Shown: positions 44,127 to 54,529 of the stretch, in pieces
Layout: each line of letters begins with the position of its first letter
How positions within the stretch are numbered: the stretch's first letter is position 1
Origin: Umezawaea endophytica
GTDB taxonomy: Bacteria; Actinomycetota; Actinomycetes; Mycobacteriales; Pseudonocardiaceae
Reading direction: 5' to 3'
Assembly: GCF_025061645.1 (NCBI RefSeq)
Contig: NZ_JANYMP010000002.1
Span: 622,494-686,493 of the forward strand
Length of the DNA stretch: 64,000 nucleotides
Notes under the pieces: model-generated
Seen by the model: only the letters and a program-made list of their open reading frames with translations
Told to the model about the DNA's origin: nothing
The model's database searches: none
Position numbers and translations under genes: made by a program

Positions 44127-45091
44127 CGGTAGGCGTCGACATCGGCGGCACCAGCGTCCGCGCGGGCGTCGTCAACGCCGACGGCGCCGTCATCGACATC
44201 ACCCGCGCCCTCACCCCAGGCGAAGAAGGCCCGCTAGAAGACGCCATCACCACCGCGGTCGCCGAACTGGCCACCCGCCACCACATCTCCGCGGTCGGCC
44301 TAGCCGTAGCGGGCTTCGTGGCCACCGACCGCCGCACCGTCCGCTTCGCCCCCCACCTGGCATGGCGCCAAGCCCCAGTAGCCCAACGCCTCTCCCGCCG
44401 CACCGGCCTACCGGTAGTGCTGGAACACGACGCCAACGCGGCGGCACTGGCAGAACACCGCTTCGGCGCCTCCAGAGGCGCCAAGATCGCCGTCATGGTC
44501 GCCCTGGGCACCGGCATCGGCGGCGCACTGCTCATAGACGGCAAGGTCTACCGCGGCGCCCACGGCGTCGCACCAGAACTGGGCCACCTACGCTTGGTCC
44601 CCGACGGCCGCCCTTGCCCGTGCGGCAAGAACGGCTGCTGGGAACGCTATTGCAGCGGCACCGCCCTCAGCACCACAGCCGTAGAACTGCTGGCGAAGAA
44701 CCCCGGCGTCTCAACGGTCCTGGTCAGAGAAGCCCTGCACGACTCCCGCGCCATCACCGGCAGACGAGTAGCAGCAGCAGCCCGCGACGGCGACCCACTG
44801 GCCCTACGAGCCATGGCGGACCTGGCCAAATGGCTAGGCGACGGCTTGGCCTTGGTCGCGGACGTCTACGACCCGGAAATGGTAGTGATCGGCGGCGGAG
44901 TCTCAGAATCCGCACCACTATTCCTGGACGACGCCCGAGAACGCTACGCGGAAACCATCACCGGCGCAGGCCACCGCCCATTGGCACGAATCCGAACGGC
45001 CCAATTGGGAGACGACGCAGGCTTGGTAGGCGCAGCAACACTTGCACGCGACCTGGCAAGCCACACCACCCCCAACGGCCGAAAGCGCTAG
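44120..45091 (+). CDS. ROK-family sugar kinase (glucokinase-like)
   Basis: 323 residues. The ATP site is DIGGTSVRAGVV (about 7-18), then EHDANAAALAEHRFGA, GTGIGGALLIDG and the zinc block ELGHLRLVP ... CPCGKNGCWERYCSG (about 155-185). No helix-turn-helix is present, so it is a kinase rather than a repressor. Sugar specificity is not decidable; glucose is usual. The GTG at 44120 overlaps the previous gene by 7 bases. The last ~850 bases use many A-ending codons (CTA, GTA, GCA, CCA, AGA), rising toward repeat copy 3. Confidence 0.9.
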   Translation: MLTVGVDIGGTSVRAGVVNADGAVIDITRALTPGEEGPLEDAITTAVAELATRHHISAVGLAVAGFVATDRRTVRFAPHLAWRQAPVAQRLSRRTGLPVVLEHDANAAALAEHRFGASRGAKIAVMVALGTGIGGALLIDGKVYRGAHGVAPELGHLRLVPDGRPCPCGKNGCWERYCSGTALSTTAVELLAKNPGVSTVLVREALHDSRAITGRRVAAAARDGDPLALRAMADLAKWLGDGLALVADVYDPEMVVIGGGVSESAPLFLDDARERYAETITGAGHRPLARIRTAQLGDDAGLVGAATLARDLASHTTPNGRKR

Positions 45092-45120
45092 CCAGACGCG
45101 CCCGTTTAGGGCTTTGACCT

Positions 45121-45219
45121 GCACAGCCAATAGGTGACCCACAGCAAAACCGGCAGCCGACGGGCGACCCACAACAAACCGGCATCCAACAAGCGACCCA
45201 CTACGTAACCCGCAGCCAG
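45121..45219 (+). repeat. Degenerate ~30-bp tandem units before repeat copy 3
   Basis: Three imperfect units (about 45121, 45152 and 45181) share a G-C/T-GACCCAC core and an AACC end; a fourth partial unit follows. A single related segment lies before copy 1 (GACCACCCACAGGCAGCC, about 18734). It is part of the 336-bp gap between the ROK gene and the next minus-strand gene. Confidence 0.6.
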
Positions 45220-45231
45220 GGCCCTAAAACC

Positions 45232-45346
45232 GTGGCCGATTTTACTTGGGGTTTTTGGCGCTAAACTCAGTCGGGCGGCAAGCTCTCCACCTGCCGTTTT
45301 GGCCCGACTAGCGCCAAAAAGCGGGGCCCCAAGTCAAATCGGCCAC
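45232..45346 (+). repeat. 115-bp palindromic intergenic element, copy 3
   Basis: Same structure and orientation as copy 1, with one difference: C instead of A in the 3' bulge (GCGGGG versus GAGGGG, at 45322). Homology with copy 1 extends outward through CCCTAAAACC on the left and ACCACGCTGGAACC on the right (about 45222-45360). A second CCACGCTGGAACC follows at 45366. It sits in a convergent gap. The remainder of the 45092-45427 gap is C/A-rich with no supported gene. Confidence 0.9.
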
Positions 45347-45427
45347 ACCACGCTGGAACCCCCACCCACGCTGGAACCCCACCCACCACCAACCCACTTC
45401 TACATAACCGGTCGACCCCCCACCGAC

Positions 45428-45883
45428 CTACAGGACCGCCCCGTCATCCCATCCGGAGTCCGGCGGTGGACCGGGCTTGACCCGCATCACCAGCCACCCA
45501 ACCCCCCCGCACAACACCACGAGCGCCACCGGCACGCTGATCTGCGTCGACAGCCCGAAGAGCTGCGGCACCACGAGCAGCACCACACCCACGACGATGA
45601 TCACCAGCGCGGCGATCGTCCCCACCCGCAGCCGGGGCAGTGGTGGCGGGTCCGGCGGCACGAAGTGCTCGTCGTCGTCCTCGTCGTCCGGTTCGGGCAC
45701 CGCGACCCGCGGCTGCCCCTCCGGTCGGATCCCGGCGGCCACCGGTTCGTCAGCGGGTTCGTCGAACGAGGGGGGATCGGGCCAGTTGGCGCCCATCCCG
45801 TCCCGTTCCAGGCTCGCGACGATTTCGGCGAAGGCCGCGTCCACGTCCTCGGGGCCGTCGGTCGAGTCGCGTCGGGAATCCAT
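45428..45883 (-). CDS. Small membrane protein of unknown function
   Basis: 151 residues. The first ~85 are acidic and Pro-rich (SLERDGMGANWPDPPSF, PEPDDEDDDEHF), followed by two hydrophobic helices (about 98-117 and 125-143). A short cytoplasmic tail rich in Pro and Asp ends it. The ATG at 45883 is chosen for GGAG about 7 nt upstream; longer frames have no such site. It is divergent from the acyltransferase gene at 46.1 kb and converges with the ROK gene across repeat copy 3. It may be part of the envelope gene set, but no role can be given. Confidence 0.78.
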   Translation of the reverse strand: MDSRRDSTDGPEDVDAAFAEIVASLERDGMGANWPDPPSFDEPADEPVAAGIRPEGQPRVAVPEPDDEDDDEHFVPPDPPPLPRLRVGTIAALVIIVVGVVLLVVPQLFGLSTQISVPVALVVLCGGVGWLVMRVKPGPPPDSGWDDGAVL

Positions 45884-46080
45884 CGGCGTGCTCCAGCCCT
45901 CCCGTGTCCGGGCGTCGTCTTCTTCCCTGTCATCGTCCCACGCGCGCCCGGCGTTCCGGGCTCCGGCAGCCGGGCGGATGTGGACCCGCACCTACTGGCA
46001 ACGCGCGTTCGTTGTGCCTTGTGCCGTCGGCTACGTAGGCTGAGGTCGGATCAAGGTCGGTGAGGGAGGCGCTCCCAGCA

Positions 46081-46842
46081 GTGCTGTACTGGTTGATGAA
46101 GCACATTTTTCTCGGACCCGTGCTGAAGGTGTTCTTCCGTCCCCGGATCATCGAGGGCGCCGAGAACATCCCGAAGGAGGGTGGCGCCATCCTGGCGAGC
46201 AACCACCTCGCGGTCTCCGACTCCTTCTTCCTGCCGCTGAAGCTGTCGCGGAGGGTGACGTTCCCTGCCAAGATCGAGTACTTCACGGGCACGGGCATCA
46301 AGGGCTGGTTGCAGAGGTCGTTCATGTCCGGCGTCGGCCAGGTGCCGATCGACCGGTCGAGCGCCTCGGCGGCCCAGGGAGCCCTGTCGACGGGCGTGCG
46401 GATCCTGCGCGAGGGGAAGCTGCTCGGCATCTACCCCGAGGGCACCCGCTCGCCGGACGGCCGCCTCTACAAGGGCAAGGTCGGCGTCGCCTGGATCGCG
46501 CTGGAAGCGGGCGTGCCGGTGATCCCGATCGCGATGTTCGGCACCGACAAGGCCAACCCGATCGGCTCCCGCATGTGGAAGCCGACCCCGATCACGATCA
46601 AGATCGGCAAGCCGCTCGACTTCTCCCGCTACGAGGGCCTCTCCGGTGACCGGTTCGTGCTGCGGTCCATCACCGACGAGATCATGTACGCGCTGATGGA
46701 GCTGACCGGCCAGGAGTACGTGGACGTCTACGCGGCGAAGGCCAAGGAGGACCAGGCCGCCGCGGAGGCGGGAGCGGTCGAGGTCCCGGCGCAGCAGGAC
46801 GCCAAGTCGGCCGATCGCGTGCCCGAGACGAAGGCGGGCTGA
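46081..46842 (+). CDS. 1-acyl-sn-glycerol-3-phosphate acyltransferase family protein
   Basis: About 253 residues. N-terminal hydrophobic start (LYWLMKHIFLGPVLKVFF), then NHLAVSDSF (HX4D-type), FMSGVGQVPIDR, GIYPEGTRSPDG and VPVIPIAMFGTDK. The last ~35 residues are Glu/Ala/Gln-rich and probably disordered. The GTG at 46081 is preferred because family members begin MLYW; another GTG at 46060 would add seven residues. It is the counterpart of Rv2182c. The acceptor lipid is unknown. Confidence 0.9.
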   Translation: MLYWLMKHIFLGPVLKVFFRPRIIEGAENIPKEGGAILASNHLAVSDSFFLPLKLSRRVTFPAKIEYFTGTGIKGWLQRSFMSGVGQVPIDRSSASAAQGALSTGVRILREGKLLGIYPEGTRSPDGRLYKGKVGVAWIALEAGVPVIPIAMFGTDKANPIGSRMWKPTPITIKIGKPLDFSRYEGLSGDRFVLRSITDEIMYALMELTGQEYVDVYAAKAKEDQAAAEAGAVEVPAQQDAKSADRVPETKAG

Positions 46843-46863
46843 GCGGCCACCTAGGGTGGCGCG

Positions 46864-47376
46864 GTGCGTTTCTTCTACGACTGCGAATTCATCGAGGACG
46901 GCACCACCATCGACCTGATCTCGATCGGTGTGGTGACCGAGGAGGGCGATGAGTTCTACGCGGTCTCGACCGAGTTCGACCCCGCCAAGGCCGGTCCCTG
47001 GGTGCGCAACAACGTGCTCAACCAGCTCCCGCCGCCCGCGGACCCGACCTGGCGCAGTCGGGAGAAGCTCCGGCGCGACCTGCTGGACTTCCTCGGCGGG
47101 CCGAAGGCGGCCCGCGACGAGGTCGAGCTGTGGGCGTGGTTCGCGGCGTACGACCACGTCGCGCTCGCCCAGCTCTGGGGCGCCATGCCCGCGCTGCCGC
47201 GCAGCCTGCCGCGCTTCACCCGCGACCTCAGGCAGCGCTGGGACGACGTGGGCAGGCCCCGGCTGCCGCAGGCGCCCGCCGACGCGCACGACGCCCTCGC
47301 GGACGCCAGGCACAACCTGGCGCGCTGGAAGGTGATCGAACAGGAGCGCAAGAAGCGCGGTTTCCCGGTGGCGTGA
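46864..47376 (+). CDS. Polyadenylate-specific 3'-exoribonuclease AS
   Basis: 170 residues of the RNase AS family (Rv2179c). DEDDh metal ligands are visible: DCEF (Asp/Glu, about 6-8), AYDHVAL (Asp, about 98-104) and the C-terminal HDALADARHN with the His and last Asp. It trims 3' poly(A)-like ends of RNA. It starts at GTG 46864, 21 bp after the acyltransferase stop, so is probably co-transcribed. Length is normal. Confidence 0.93.
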   Translation: MRFFYDCEFIEDGTTIDLISIGVVTEEGDEFYAVSTEFDPAKAGPWVRNNVLNQLPPPADPTWRSREKLRRDLLDFLGGPKAARDEVELWAWFAAYDHVALAQLWGAMPALPRSLPRFTRDLRQRWDDVGRPRLPQAPADAHDALADARHNLARWKVIEQERKKRGFPVA

Positions 47377-47513
47377 GCACAGAAATGTGACCGCGGTGTT
47401 GCTGCACCGATCCAGTCCGTGACACGCTTCGGGCTCCGAGGTAGTGACGCCGGGCACCGACGCCCTGGGCGACACTCGACCAAACGGTCTTCGAGAGAGA
47501 TTGGGCGAAGCAG

Positions 47514-48539
47514 ATGCGCATCGGTGTGCTCACTGGCGGCGGGGACTGCCCTGGCCTGAACGCGGTCATCAGGGCCGTCGTTCGCAAGGGTGTCGAGGTC
47601 CACGGCTGGGACATCGTCGGCTTCCGCAACGGGTGGCAGGGGCCGATCGAGGGGCTGACGAAGCCCATCGGCCTCGCGGACGTCGAGGACATCCTGACCA
47701 GGGGCGGCACGATCCTCGGGTCCTCGCGGACGAACCCGTACAAGGTCGACGGCGGCGTCGACAAGATCCGCAAGGTGCTCTCCGACGAGGGCGTCGACGC
47801 GCTGATCGCGATCGGCGGCGAGGACACCCTCGGCGTCGCGAAGCGCCTCACCGACGACGGCATCGGCGTCGTGGGCGTGCCGAAGACGATCGACAACGAC
47901 CTCGGCGCGACCGACTACACGTTCGGCTTCGACACCGCGGTGCACATCGCGACCGAGTCGATCGACCGGCTGCGCACCACCGCCGAGTCGCACCACCGCG
48001 CGCTCGTCGTCGAGGTCATGGGCCGGCACGCGGGCTGGATCGCGCTGCACTCCGGTCTCGCCGGTGGCGCGAACGTCATCCTCGTCCCGGAGCGCCCGTT
48101 CAGCGTCGAGAAGGTCGTCAACTGGGTCGAGCAGCGCTTCGAGAAGCAGTACGCGCCGATCATCGTCGTGGCCGAGGGCGCTGTGCCCGAGGGCGGCGCC
48201 GAGGTCCTGCACTCCGGTGAGAAGGACGCGTTCGGCCACGTCCGCCTCGGCGGCGTCGGCACCTGGCTCGCGGAGGAGATCGCGCAGCGCACCGGCAAGG
48301 AGTCCCGCGCGGTCGTGCTGGGCCACACCCAGCGCGGCGGCATCCCGACCGCGTACGACCGCGTCCTCGCGACCCGCTTCGGCCTGCACGCGGCCGACGC
48401 CGTCGCCGACGGCGACTTCGGCGTGATGGTGGCGCTCCGCGGCACCGAGATCGTCCGCGTCAAGCTGGCCGAGGCGACCGCCGAACTCAAGACGGTCCCC
48501 GCGCACCGCTTGGCCGAGGCCGAGGTCTTCTTCGGGTAG
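47514..48539 (+). CDS. pfkA: 6-phosphofructokinase with PPi-type active-site residues
   Basis: Group III PFK of 341 residues. The start at ATG 47514 gives MRIGVLTGGGDCPG. In the phosphoryl-donor loop it reads GGEDT, so residue 104 is Asp rather than the Gly of ATP enzymes. Residue 124 in PKTIDND is Lys, as in pyrophosphate-dependent enzymes; Amycolatopsis methanolica PPi-PFK has this pair. PPi dependence is therefore likely but not proved. Substrate block HIATESIDRL and MGRHAGW follow. It stands alone, with 137 bp upstream for a promoter, and a strong terminator behind. Confidence 0.94.
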   Translation: MRIGVLTGGGDCPGLNAVIRAVVRKGVEVHGWDIVGFRNGWQGPIEGLTKPIGLADVEDILTRGGTILGSSRTNPYKVDGGVDKIRKVLSDEGVDALIAIGGEDTLGVAKRLTDDGIGVVGVPKTIDNDLGATDYTFGFDTAVHIATESIDRLRTTAESHHRALVVEVMGRHAGWIALHSGLAGGANVILVPERPFSVEKVVNWVEQRFEKQYAPIIVVAEGAVPEGGAEVLHSGEKDAFGHVRLGGVGTWLAEEIAQRTGKESRAVVLGHTQRGGIPTAYDRVLATRFGLHAADAVADGDFGVMVALRGTEIVRVKLAEATAELKTVPAHRLAEAEVFFG

Positions 48540-48552
48540 ACGTGTTCTGAGG

Positions 48553-48582
48553 GAGGGCCCCGAGGACTTCCTCGGGGCCCTC
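48553..48582. terminator. Terminator between pfkA and the DUF2891 gene
   Basis: A 13-bp perfect stem GAGGGCCCCGAGG (48553-48565) pairs with 48570-48582 around a four-base loop, then TTGCTTTC. It lies between convergent genes. Confidence 0.9.
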
Positions 48583-48588
48583 TTGCTT

Positions 48589-51111
<2,523 letters not shown>

Positions 51112-51127
51112 GGAACGCTTAACGACG

Positions 51128-51162
51128 ACCGGCCCCCGACAACGACGTTGTCGGGGGCCGGT
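51128..51162 (+). terminator. Terminator after aroG
   Basis: A 16-bp perfect stem (51128-51143 with 51147-51162) around a GAC loop is followed by TTCGTTTTT. It is one of the strongest in the window. Confidence 0.95.
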
Positions 51163-51172
51163 TCGTTTTTGG

Positions 51173-51574
51173 TCAGATGGTCGTACCGGGTGTCACGACG
51201 GGCAGACCCGCGTCGTGCGCCGCTTGGGCGAGGCGCTTGTCGTAGGTGATGAACTGGGTCAGCGTCGGGGTGAGCATCTGAGCGCTGGCGAGGTGCAAGG
51301 CGTCCAGGCTGCGCAGGTGCTTGCCCGGCAGCGTCGCGGCACGGGGAATGGTCACGTTGATCGGCAGCTTGGTGATCTTCTCCAGAAGAGCGGCCGCTTT
51401 GTCGTGAGCCGCCTTGCCCGCGCCGTGGCGGGTGAGTGTGCGCCCGATCTCCACCTGTGCCAATTCGCTGCTGAACAGCATTTCCGAGCTCAGGCCGACA
51501 TGGGTGGCCAGTGCTCCGCTGTGTTCCTCCGCCTGAACGAGCTTCACCAGTGCACAGGAGTCCAGGTAGATCAT
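51173..51574 (-). CDS. PIN-domain ribonuclease toxin (VapC-type)
   Basis: 133 residues of the PIN fold. Acidic residues are D5 (MIYLDSCALVKL), the Glu of LAQVEIGRTL, the Asp of LRSLDALHLASA and the Asp of FITYDKRLAQ. The ATG at 51574 overlaps the antitoxin stop in ATGA. The target RNA is unknown. It stands just after the aroG terminator, and nothing matches it in the mycobacterial order. Confidence 0.9.
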   Translation of the reverse strand: MIYLDSCALVKLVQAEEHSGALATHVGLSSEMLFSSELAQVEIGRTLTRHGAGKAAHDKAAALLEKITKLPINVTIPRAATLPGKHLRSLDALHLASAQMLTPTLTQFITYDKRLAQAAHDAGLPVVTPGTTI

Positions 51575-51888
51575 CGGGTTTCTTCCTCGCGCATTTCGAT
51601 CAAGGTTTCGGACAGGGACTGTTCGTGCGGTTGAGCGGCTAGCGGCGGGTCGGTCAAGAGCCACCGCTTCAGCTCCGCCTGCTTCTCCTGCCAGTCCGAT
51701 GGCAGGATCCCGGCCTTGACCATGCCGCCGATCATCGCCTCGGCGAAATCCGGTGGGCTGATGACGGCGATCGGGACACCGTCCTCGACCACCTCGACGT
51801 TCTCGCCCGCCGCGACCCGCTCCAGCACTCCCGCGAGATCGTGCAGCAGTTCATCCGCGGTTACCCGTGCAATTTCCACAACTTCCAC
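51571..51888 (-). CDS. VapB/Phd-type antitoxin
   Basis: 105 residues. The N-terminal Phd/YefM-like DNA-binding part (VEIARVTADELLHDLAGVLERVAAGENVEVVEDGVPIAVISPP) precedes a toxin-binding tail rich in Gln/Glu/Arg. The start is a GTG at 51888 or another three codons later. The stop overlaps the toxin start by four bases, which gives normal antitoxin-first order. The operator is probably in the 51889-51943 interval, but no palindrome was recognised. Confidence 0.85.
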   Translation of the reverse strand: MEVVEIARVTADELLHDLAGVLERVAAGENVEVVEDGVPIAVISPPDFAEAMIGGMVKAGILPSDWQEKQAELKRWLLTDPPLAAQPHEQSLSETLIEMREEETR

Positions 51889-51943
51889 AATTGCACGCTA
51901 GCAGCGCACCGGGCAAGAAAGGGAACCACTATCGAGCGAACTA

Positions 51944-51978
51944 TTCGGGGGAATTGACCACCGGTCAATTCCCCCGAA
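51944..51978. terminator. Terminator after the PASTA kinase gene
   Basis: A 16-bp perfect stem TTCGGGGGAATTGACC (51944-51959) pairs with 51963-51978 around ACC. It lies 3 bp beyond the kinase stop. Confidence 0.9.
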
Positions 51979-51981
51979 CAC

Positions 51982-54084
51982 CTAAAGCGCCGTCAACGTG
52001 ATCCGCGAACCCTTCTCCACCTTCGACCCCGGCGGCACGGACTGGTTCAGCACCGTCGCGTTCCCGTTCCGGCTGAACTGCAGGTCCACCTTCAACCCGA
52101 GGTCTTCCAGTTGCTTCTTCGCGTCCTTCAGCTTCTTCCCCTCGACCTTCGGCACGGTCACCCCTTCGGGCGCCGACGACAGCACGACCGTCACCCGCTT
52201 GTTGGTTCCGGGCTGCACGACGGTGTTGGCCGGGGGATCGGTGCGGACCACTCGGCCGCCCTCGACGTTGCCGTTCTTCTCCGCGGGCCCCTCCACGGGC
52301 TCGAAACCCAGTGACGTGAGTTCCGCGAAGGCCTCGTCCTTGGTCTTCCCGGCGACGTTCGGCACCGGTTTGGGCTGGGAGCCCTTGCTCAGCACGATGA
52401 TCACCGTCGAGCCGACCTTGACCTGCGTGCCGGGCTGGGGCTTCAGCGTCACGACCTTGCCCTTCGGCACGGTGTCGCTGAACGCGTCGTCCTCCGGGTT
52501 CAGCGCGGACTTCAGGCCGCCCTGCTCGATGTCCTTCTGCGCCACGGCCGGGTCGATGCCCGCCTGCACGGTCGGCACCACGGGCTTCCCGAGCGACACG
52601 AACACCTTGACCGCGTCGCCCCGCAGCTTCTCCGTGCCCTCGGGCGGGTCGGTGCGGAGCACCTTGCCCTTGGGGACCGTGTCGCTGGCCTCCAGCGAGA
52701 TCGTGGACTTCAGCGACGCGCCCTGGAGGAGCACGACGGCGCTCTCCTCCTCGTTGCCGACCACGCCGGGAACGGCGGTGAACCGGCCGCTGCCCATCCA
52801 CCACGCGGTGACGCCCACGAGGATGGCCAGCACGACGACGAGGCTGACCCAGAGGGCGAAACGGCGCTTGTTCTTCTTCCGCTCCTCCTCGTACAGCTCG
52901 GCGGCCGTCTTCTTCGGCGGGCGCTTCCGGGCCGCGGGCTTGGTCGGCGCGGCGGGAGGGGGAGGCGGGGCCTGCTGGAAGGAGGTGCGGTTGAGCGCCA
53001 CGGTCCCCTGAGGACCCTGAGCGCCGTCCTGAACCCCACCCGCGGGCCCACCGGGTAGCCGAGGTGCCCTGGTGATGACGGTGGCCGCAGAAGCGGCGGC
53101 AGAGGCCAGCACGGGCATGGTCAGCTCGGCGGGCGGCGAACCCTGCCCCGGTGCCTGCACGGGGCGGACCCTCACGGTCGCGTCGTGCTGGCCCGGAGCG
53201 GGCGCCGGGACGGGCGTCTTCGACACGCCGAGCGAGAGCCGCACCCGCTCGGCCTCGGCCAGGAACGCAGCCGCGTCGGCGGGGCGCTGGGCCGGGTCGC
53301 GCCGGGTGGCTCGCACGACCAGCCGGTCCAGTTCCGGCGGGATGCCGGGGTTGAGCGTGCTGGGGGCCGGGACGTCCTCGTTGACGTGCCGGTAGGCGAC
53401 CGAGATCGCCGTGTCCCCGAGGTACGGCGTCACCCCGGTCAGCATCTCGTAGAGCACGATCCCGGCCGAGTACACGTCGCTGCGGGAGTCCGAAGCGCCG
53501 GTGGCCACCTGCTCGGGGGAGAGGTAGGCGACCGTGCCCAGGATGGTGCTGTCACTGGTGGTGCTGGCGTTCGCGACCGCCCTGACCAGTCCGAAGTCCG
53601 CGACCTTGACCACCCCGTCGTGGCCGATCAGCACGTTCTCCGGCTTCACGTCCCGGTGCACCAGGCCCGCCTGGTGCGCGGCGGCCAGCGCCGACAGCAC
53701 CGGTTCGAGCACGCTCAGCGCGAGCGGCGTGCTCAGGGTGCCCCGTTCGGTGATGAGGTCGCGCAGGGTGCCGCCCTCGATGAGTTCCATGATGAGGAAT
53801 ACGTGCTCACCGTCGGGTGTGCCTCTGTCGACCCCCTGATCGTGCACGGCGACGATGCCGGGGTGCTTCAGGCGGGCCGCCGTGCGGGCCTCCTGCTCGA
53901 AGCGGGCGACGAAGGCGCGGTCCGCGGAGAACTGGGGATCCATCACCTTGATGGCGACGGCGCGGTCCAGGCGCGTGTCCACGCCGCGGTAGACGGTGGA
54001 CATGCCGCCACGAGCGAGCACGCGGTCCACCCGGTAGCGGTGTTCCAGCAATCCGCCGATCACGTTCGTACCAGACCTCTCCAC
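51982..54084 (-). CDS. Serine/threonine protein kinase with four PASTA domains
   Basis: Membrane receptor-like kinase of 700 residues. The kinase domain (about 16-280) has VLARGGMSTVYRG, VAIKVMD, LVHRDVKPENVLI and KVADFGLV. A Pro/Ala/Lys-rich juxtamembrane segment (about 290-405) leads to one transmembrane helix (about 408-428, WVSLVVVLAILVGVTAWWM). Four PASTA repeats (about 432-700) would bind muropeptide or lipid II outside. The GTG at 54084 is the longest start; a GTG seven codons later is possible. M. tuberculosis PknL at this locus has no PASTA tail, so this is more like PknB in architecture. It is divergent from the Rv2175c-like gene. Confidence 0.93.
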   Translation of the reverse strand: MERSGTNVIGGLLEHRYRVDRVLARGGMSTVYRGVDTRLDRAVAIKVMDPQFSADRAFVARFEQEARTAARLKHPGIVAVHDQGVDRGTPDGEHVFLIMELIEGGTLRDLITERGTLSTPLALSVLEPVLSALAAAHQAGLVHRDVKPENVLIGHDGVVKVADFGLVRAVANASTTSDSTILGTVAYLSPEQVATGASDSRSDVYSAGIVLYEMLTGVTPYLGDTAISVAYRHVNEDVPAPSTLNPGIPPELDRLVVRATRRDPAQRPADAAAFLAEAERVRLSLGVSKTPVPAPAPGQHDATVRVRPVQAPGQGSPPAELTMPVLASAAASAATVITRAPRLPGGPAGGVQDGAQGPQGTVALNRTSFQQAPPPPPAAPTKPAARKRPPKKTAAELYEEERKKNKRRFALWVSLVVVLAILVGVTAWWMGSGRFTAVPGVVGNEEESAVVLLQGASLKSTISLEASDTVPKGKVLRTDPPEGTEKLRGDAVKVFVSLGKPVVPTVQAGIDPAVAQKDIEQGGLKSALNPEDDAFSDTVPKGKVVTLKPQPGTQVKVGSTVIIVLSKGSQPKPVPNVAGKTKDEAFAELTSLGFEPVEGPAEKNGNVEGGRVVRTDPPANTVVQPGTNKRVTVVLSSAPEGVTVPKVEGKKLKDAKKQLEDLGLKVDLQFSRNGNATVLNQSVPPGSKVEKGSRITLTAL

Positions 54085-54154
54085 AACTACCGATCGTACG
54101 GAGGACGAGGATGACCCGGTTGGCGCAGGGCGTTCAAAGAGAGGTTATGGCATC

Positions 54155-54529
54155 GTGACCCCCGTGAGTGCGATTCCCGCCGCTGCGGATGTATTGGCCC
54201 CCGACCTGGAGGTCCTCGACCTCCCGACGGTCGCCGACCGCCTTGGCCTACCCATCACCCGTGTCCACCAGCTCCTCCGCGACGGGCAGTTGCTCGCCGA
54301 ACGGCGTGCCGGTGTGCTCGTGGTCCCCGCCGACTTCATCGCCGCAGCAGGCGTCGTGAAGGGGTTGTTCGGCACGGTCACCGTGCTGCGCGACTCCGGC
54401 TACTCGACCGACGAGATCCTGCGCTGGCTCTTCACCGAGGACGAGACGCTGCCCGGCACGCCCATCGAGGCGCTGCGCGGCGACCGTGGTCGCGAGGTGA
54501 AGCGCCGGGCTCAGGCCCTGGCGTTCTGA
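54155..54529 (+). CDS. Rv2175c-like DNA-binding protein
   Basis: 124 residues. A winged-helix/HTH core is [43 protein letters not shown], followed by a C-terminal domain with [14 protein letters not shown]. Rv2175c, its counterpart, is a DNA-binding protein phosphorylated by PknL in M. tuberculosis. Its divergent place beside the PASTA kinase suggests the same kinase-substrate relation here, which is an inference. The GTG at 54155 has an N-terminal extension with Thr and Ser. Its last 19 bases overlap the convergent crtB end. Confidence 0.88.
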   Translation: MTPVSAIPAAADVLAPDLEVLDLPTVADRLGLPITRVHQLLRDGQLLAERRAGVLVVPADFIAAAGVVKGLFGTVTVLRDSGYSTDEILRWLFTEDETLPGTPIEALRGDRGREVKRRAQALAF

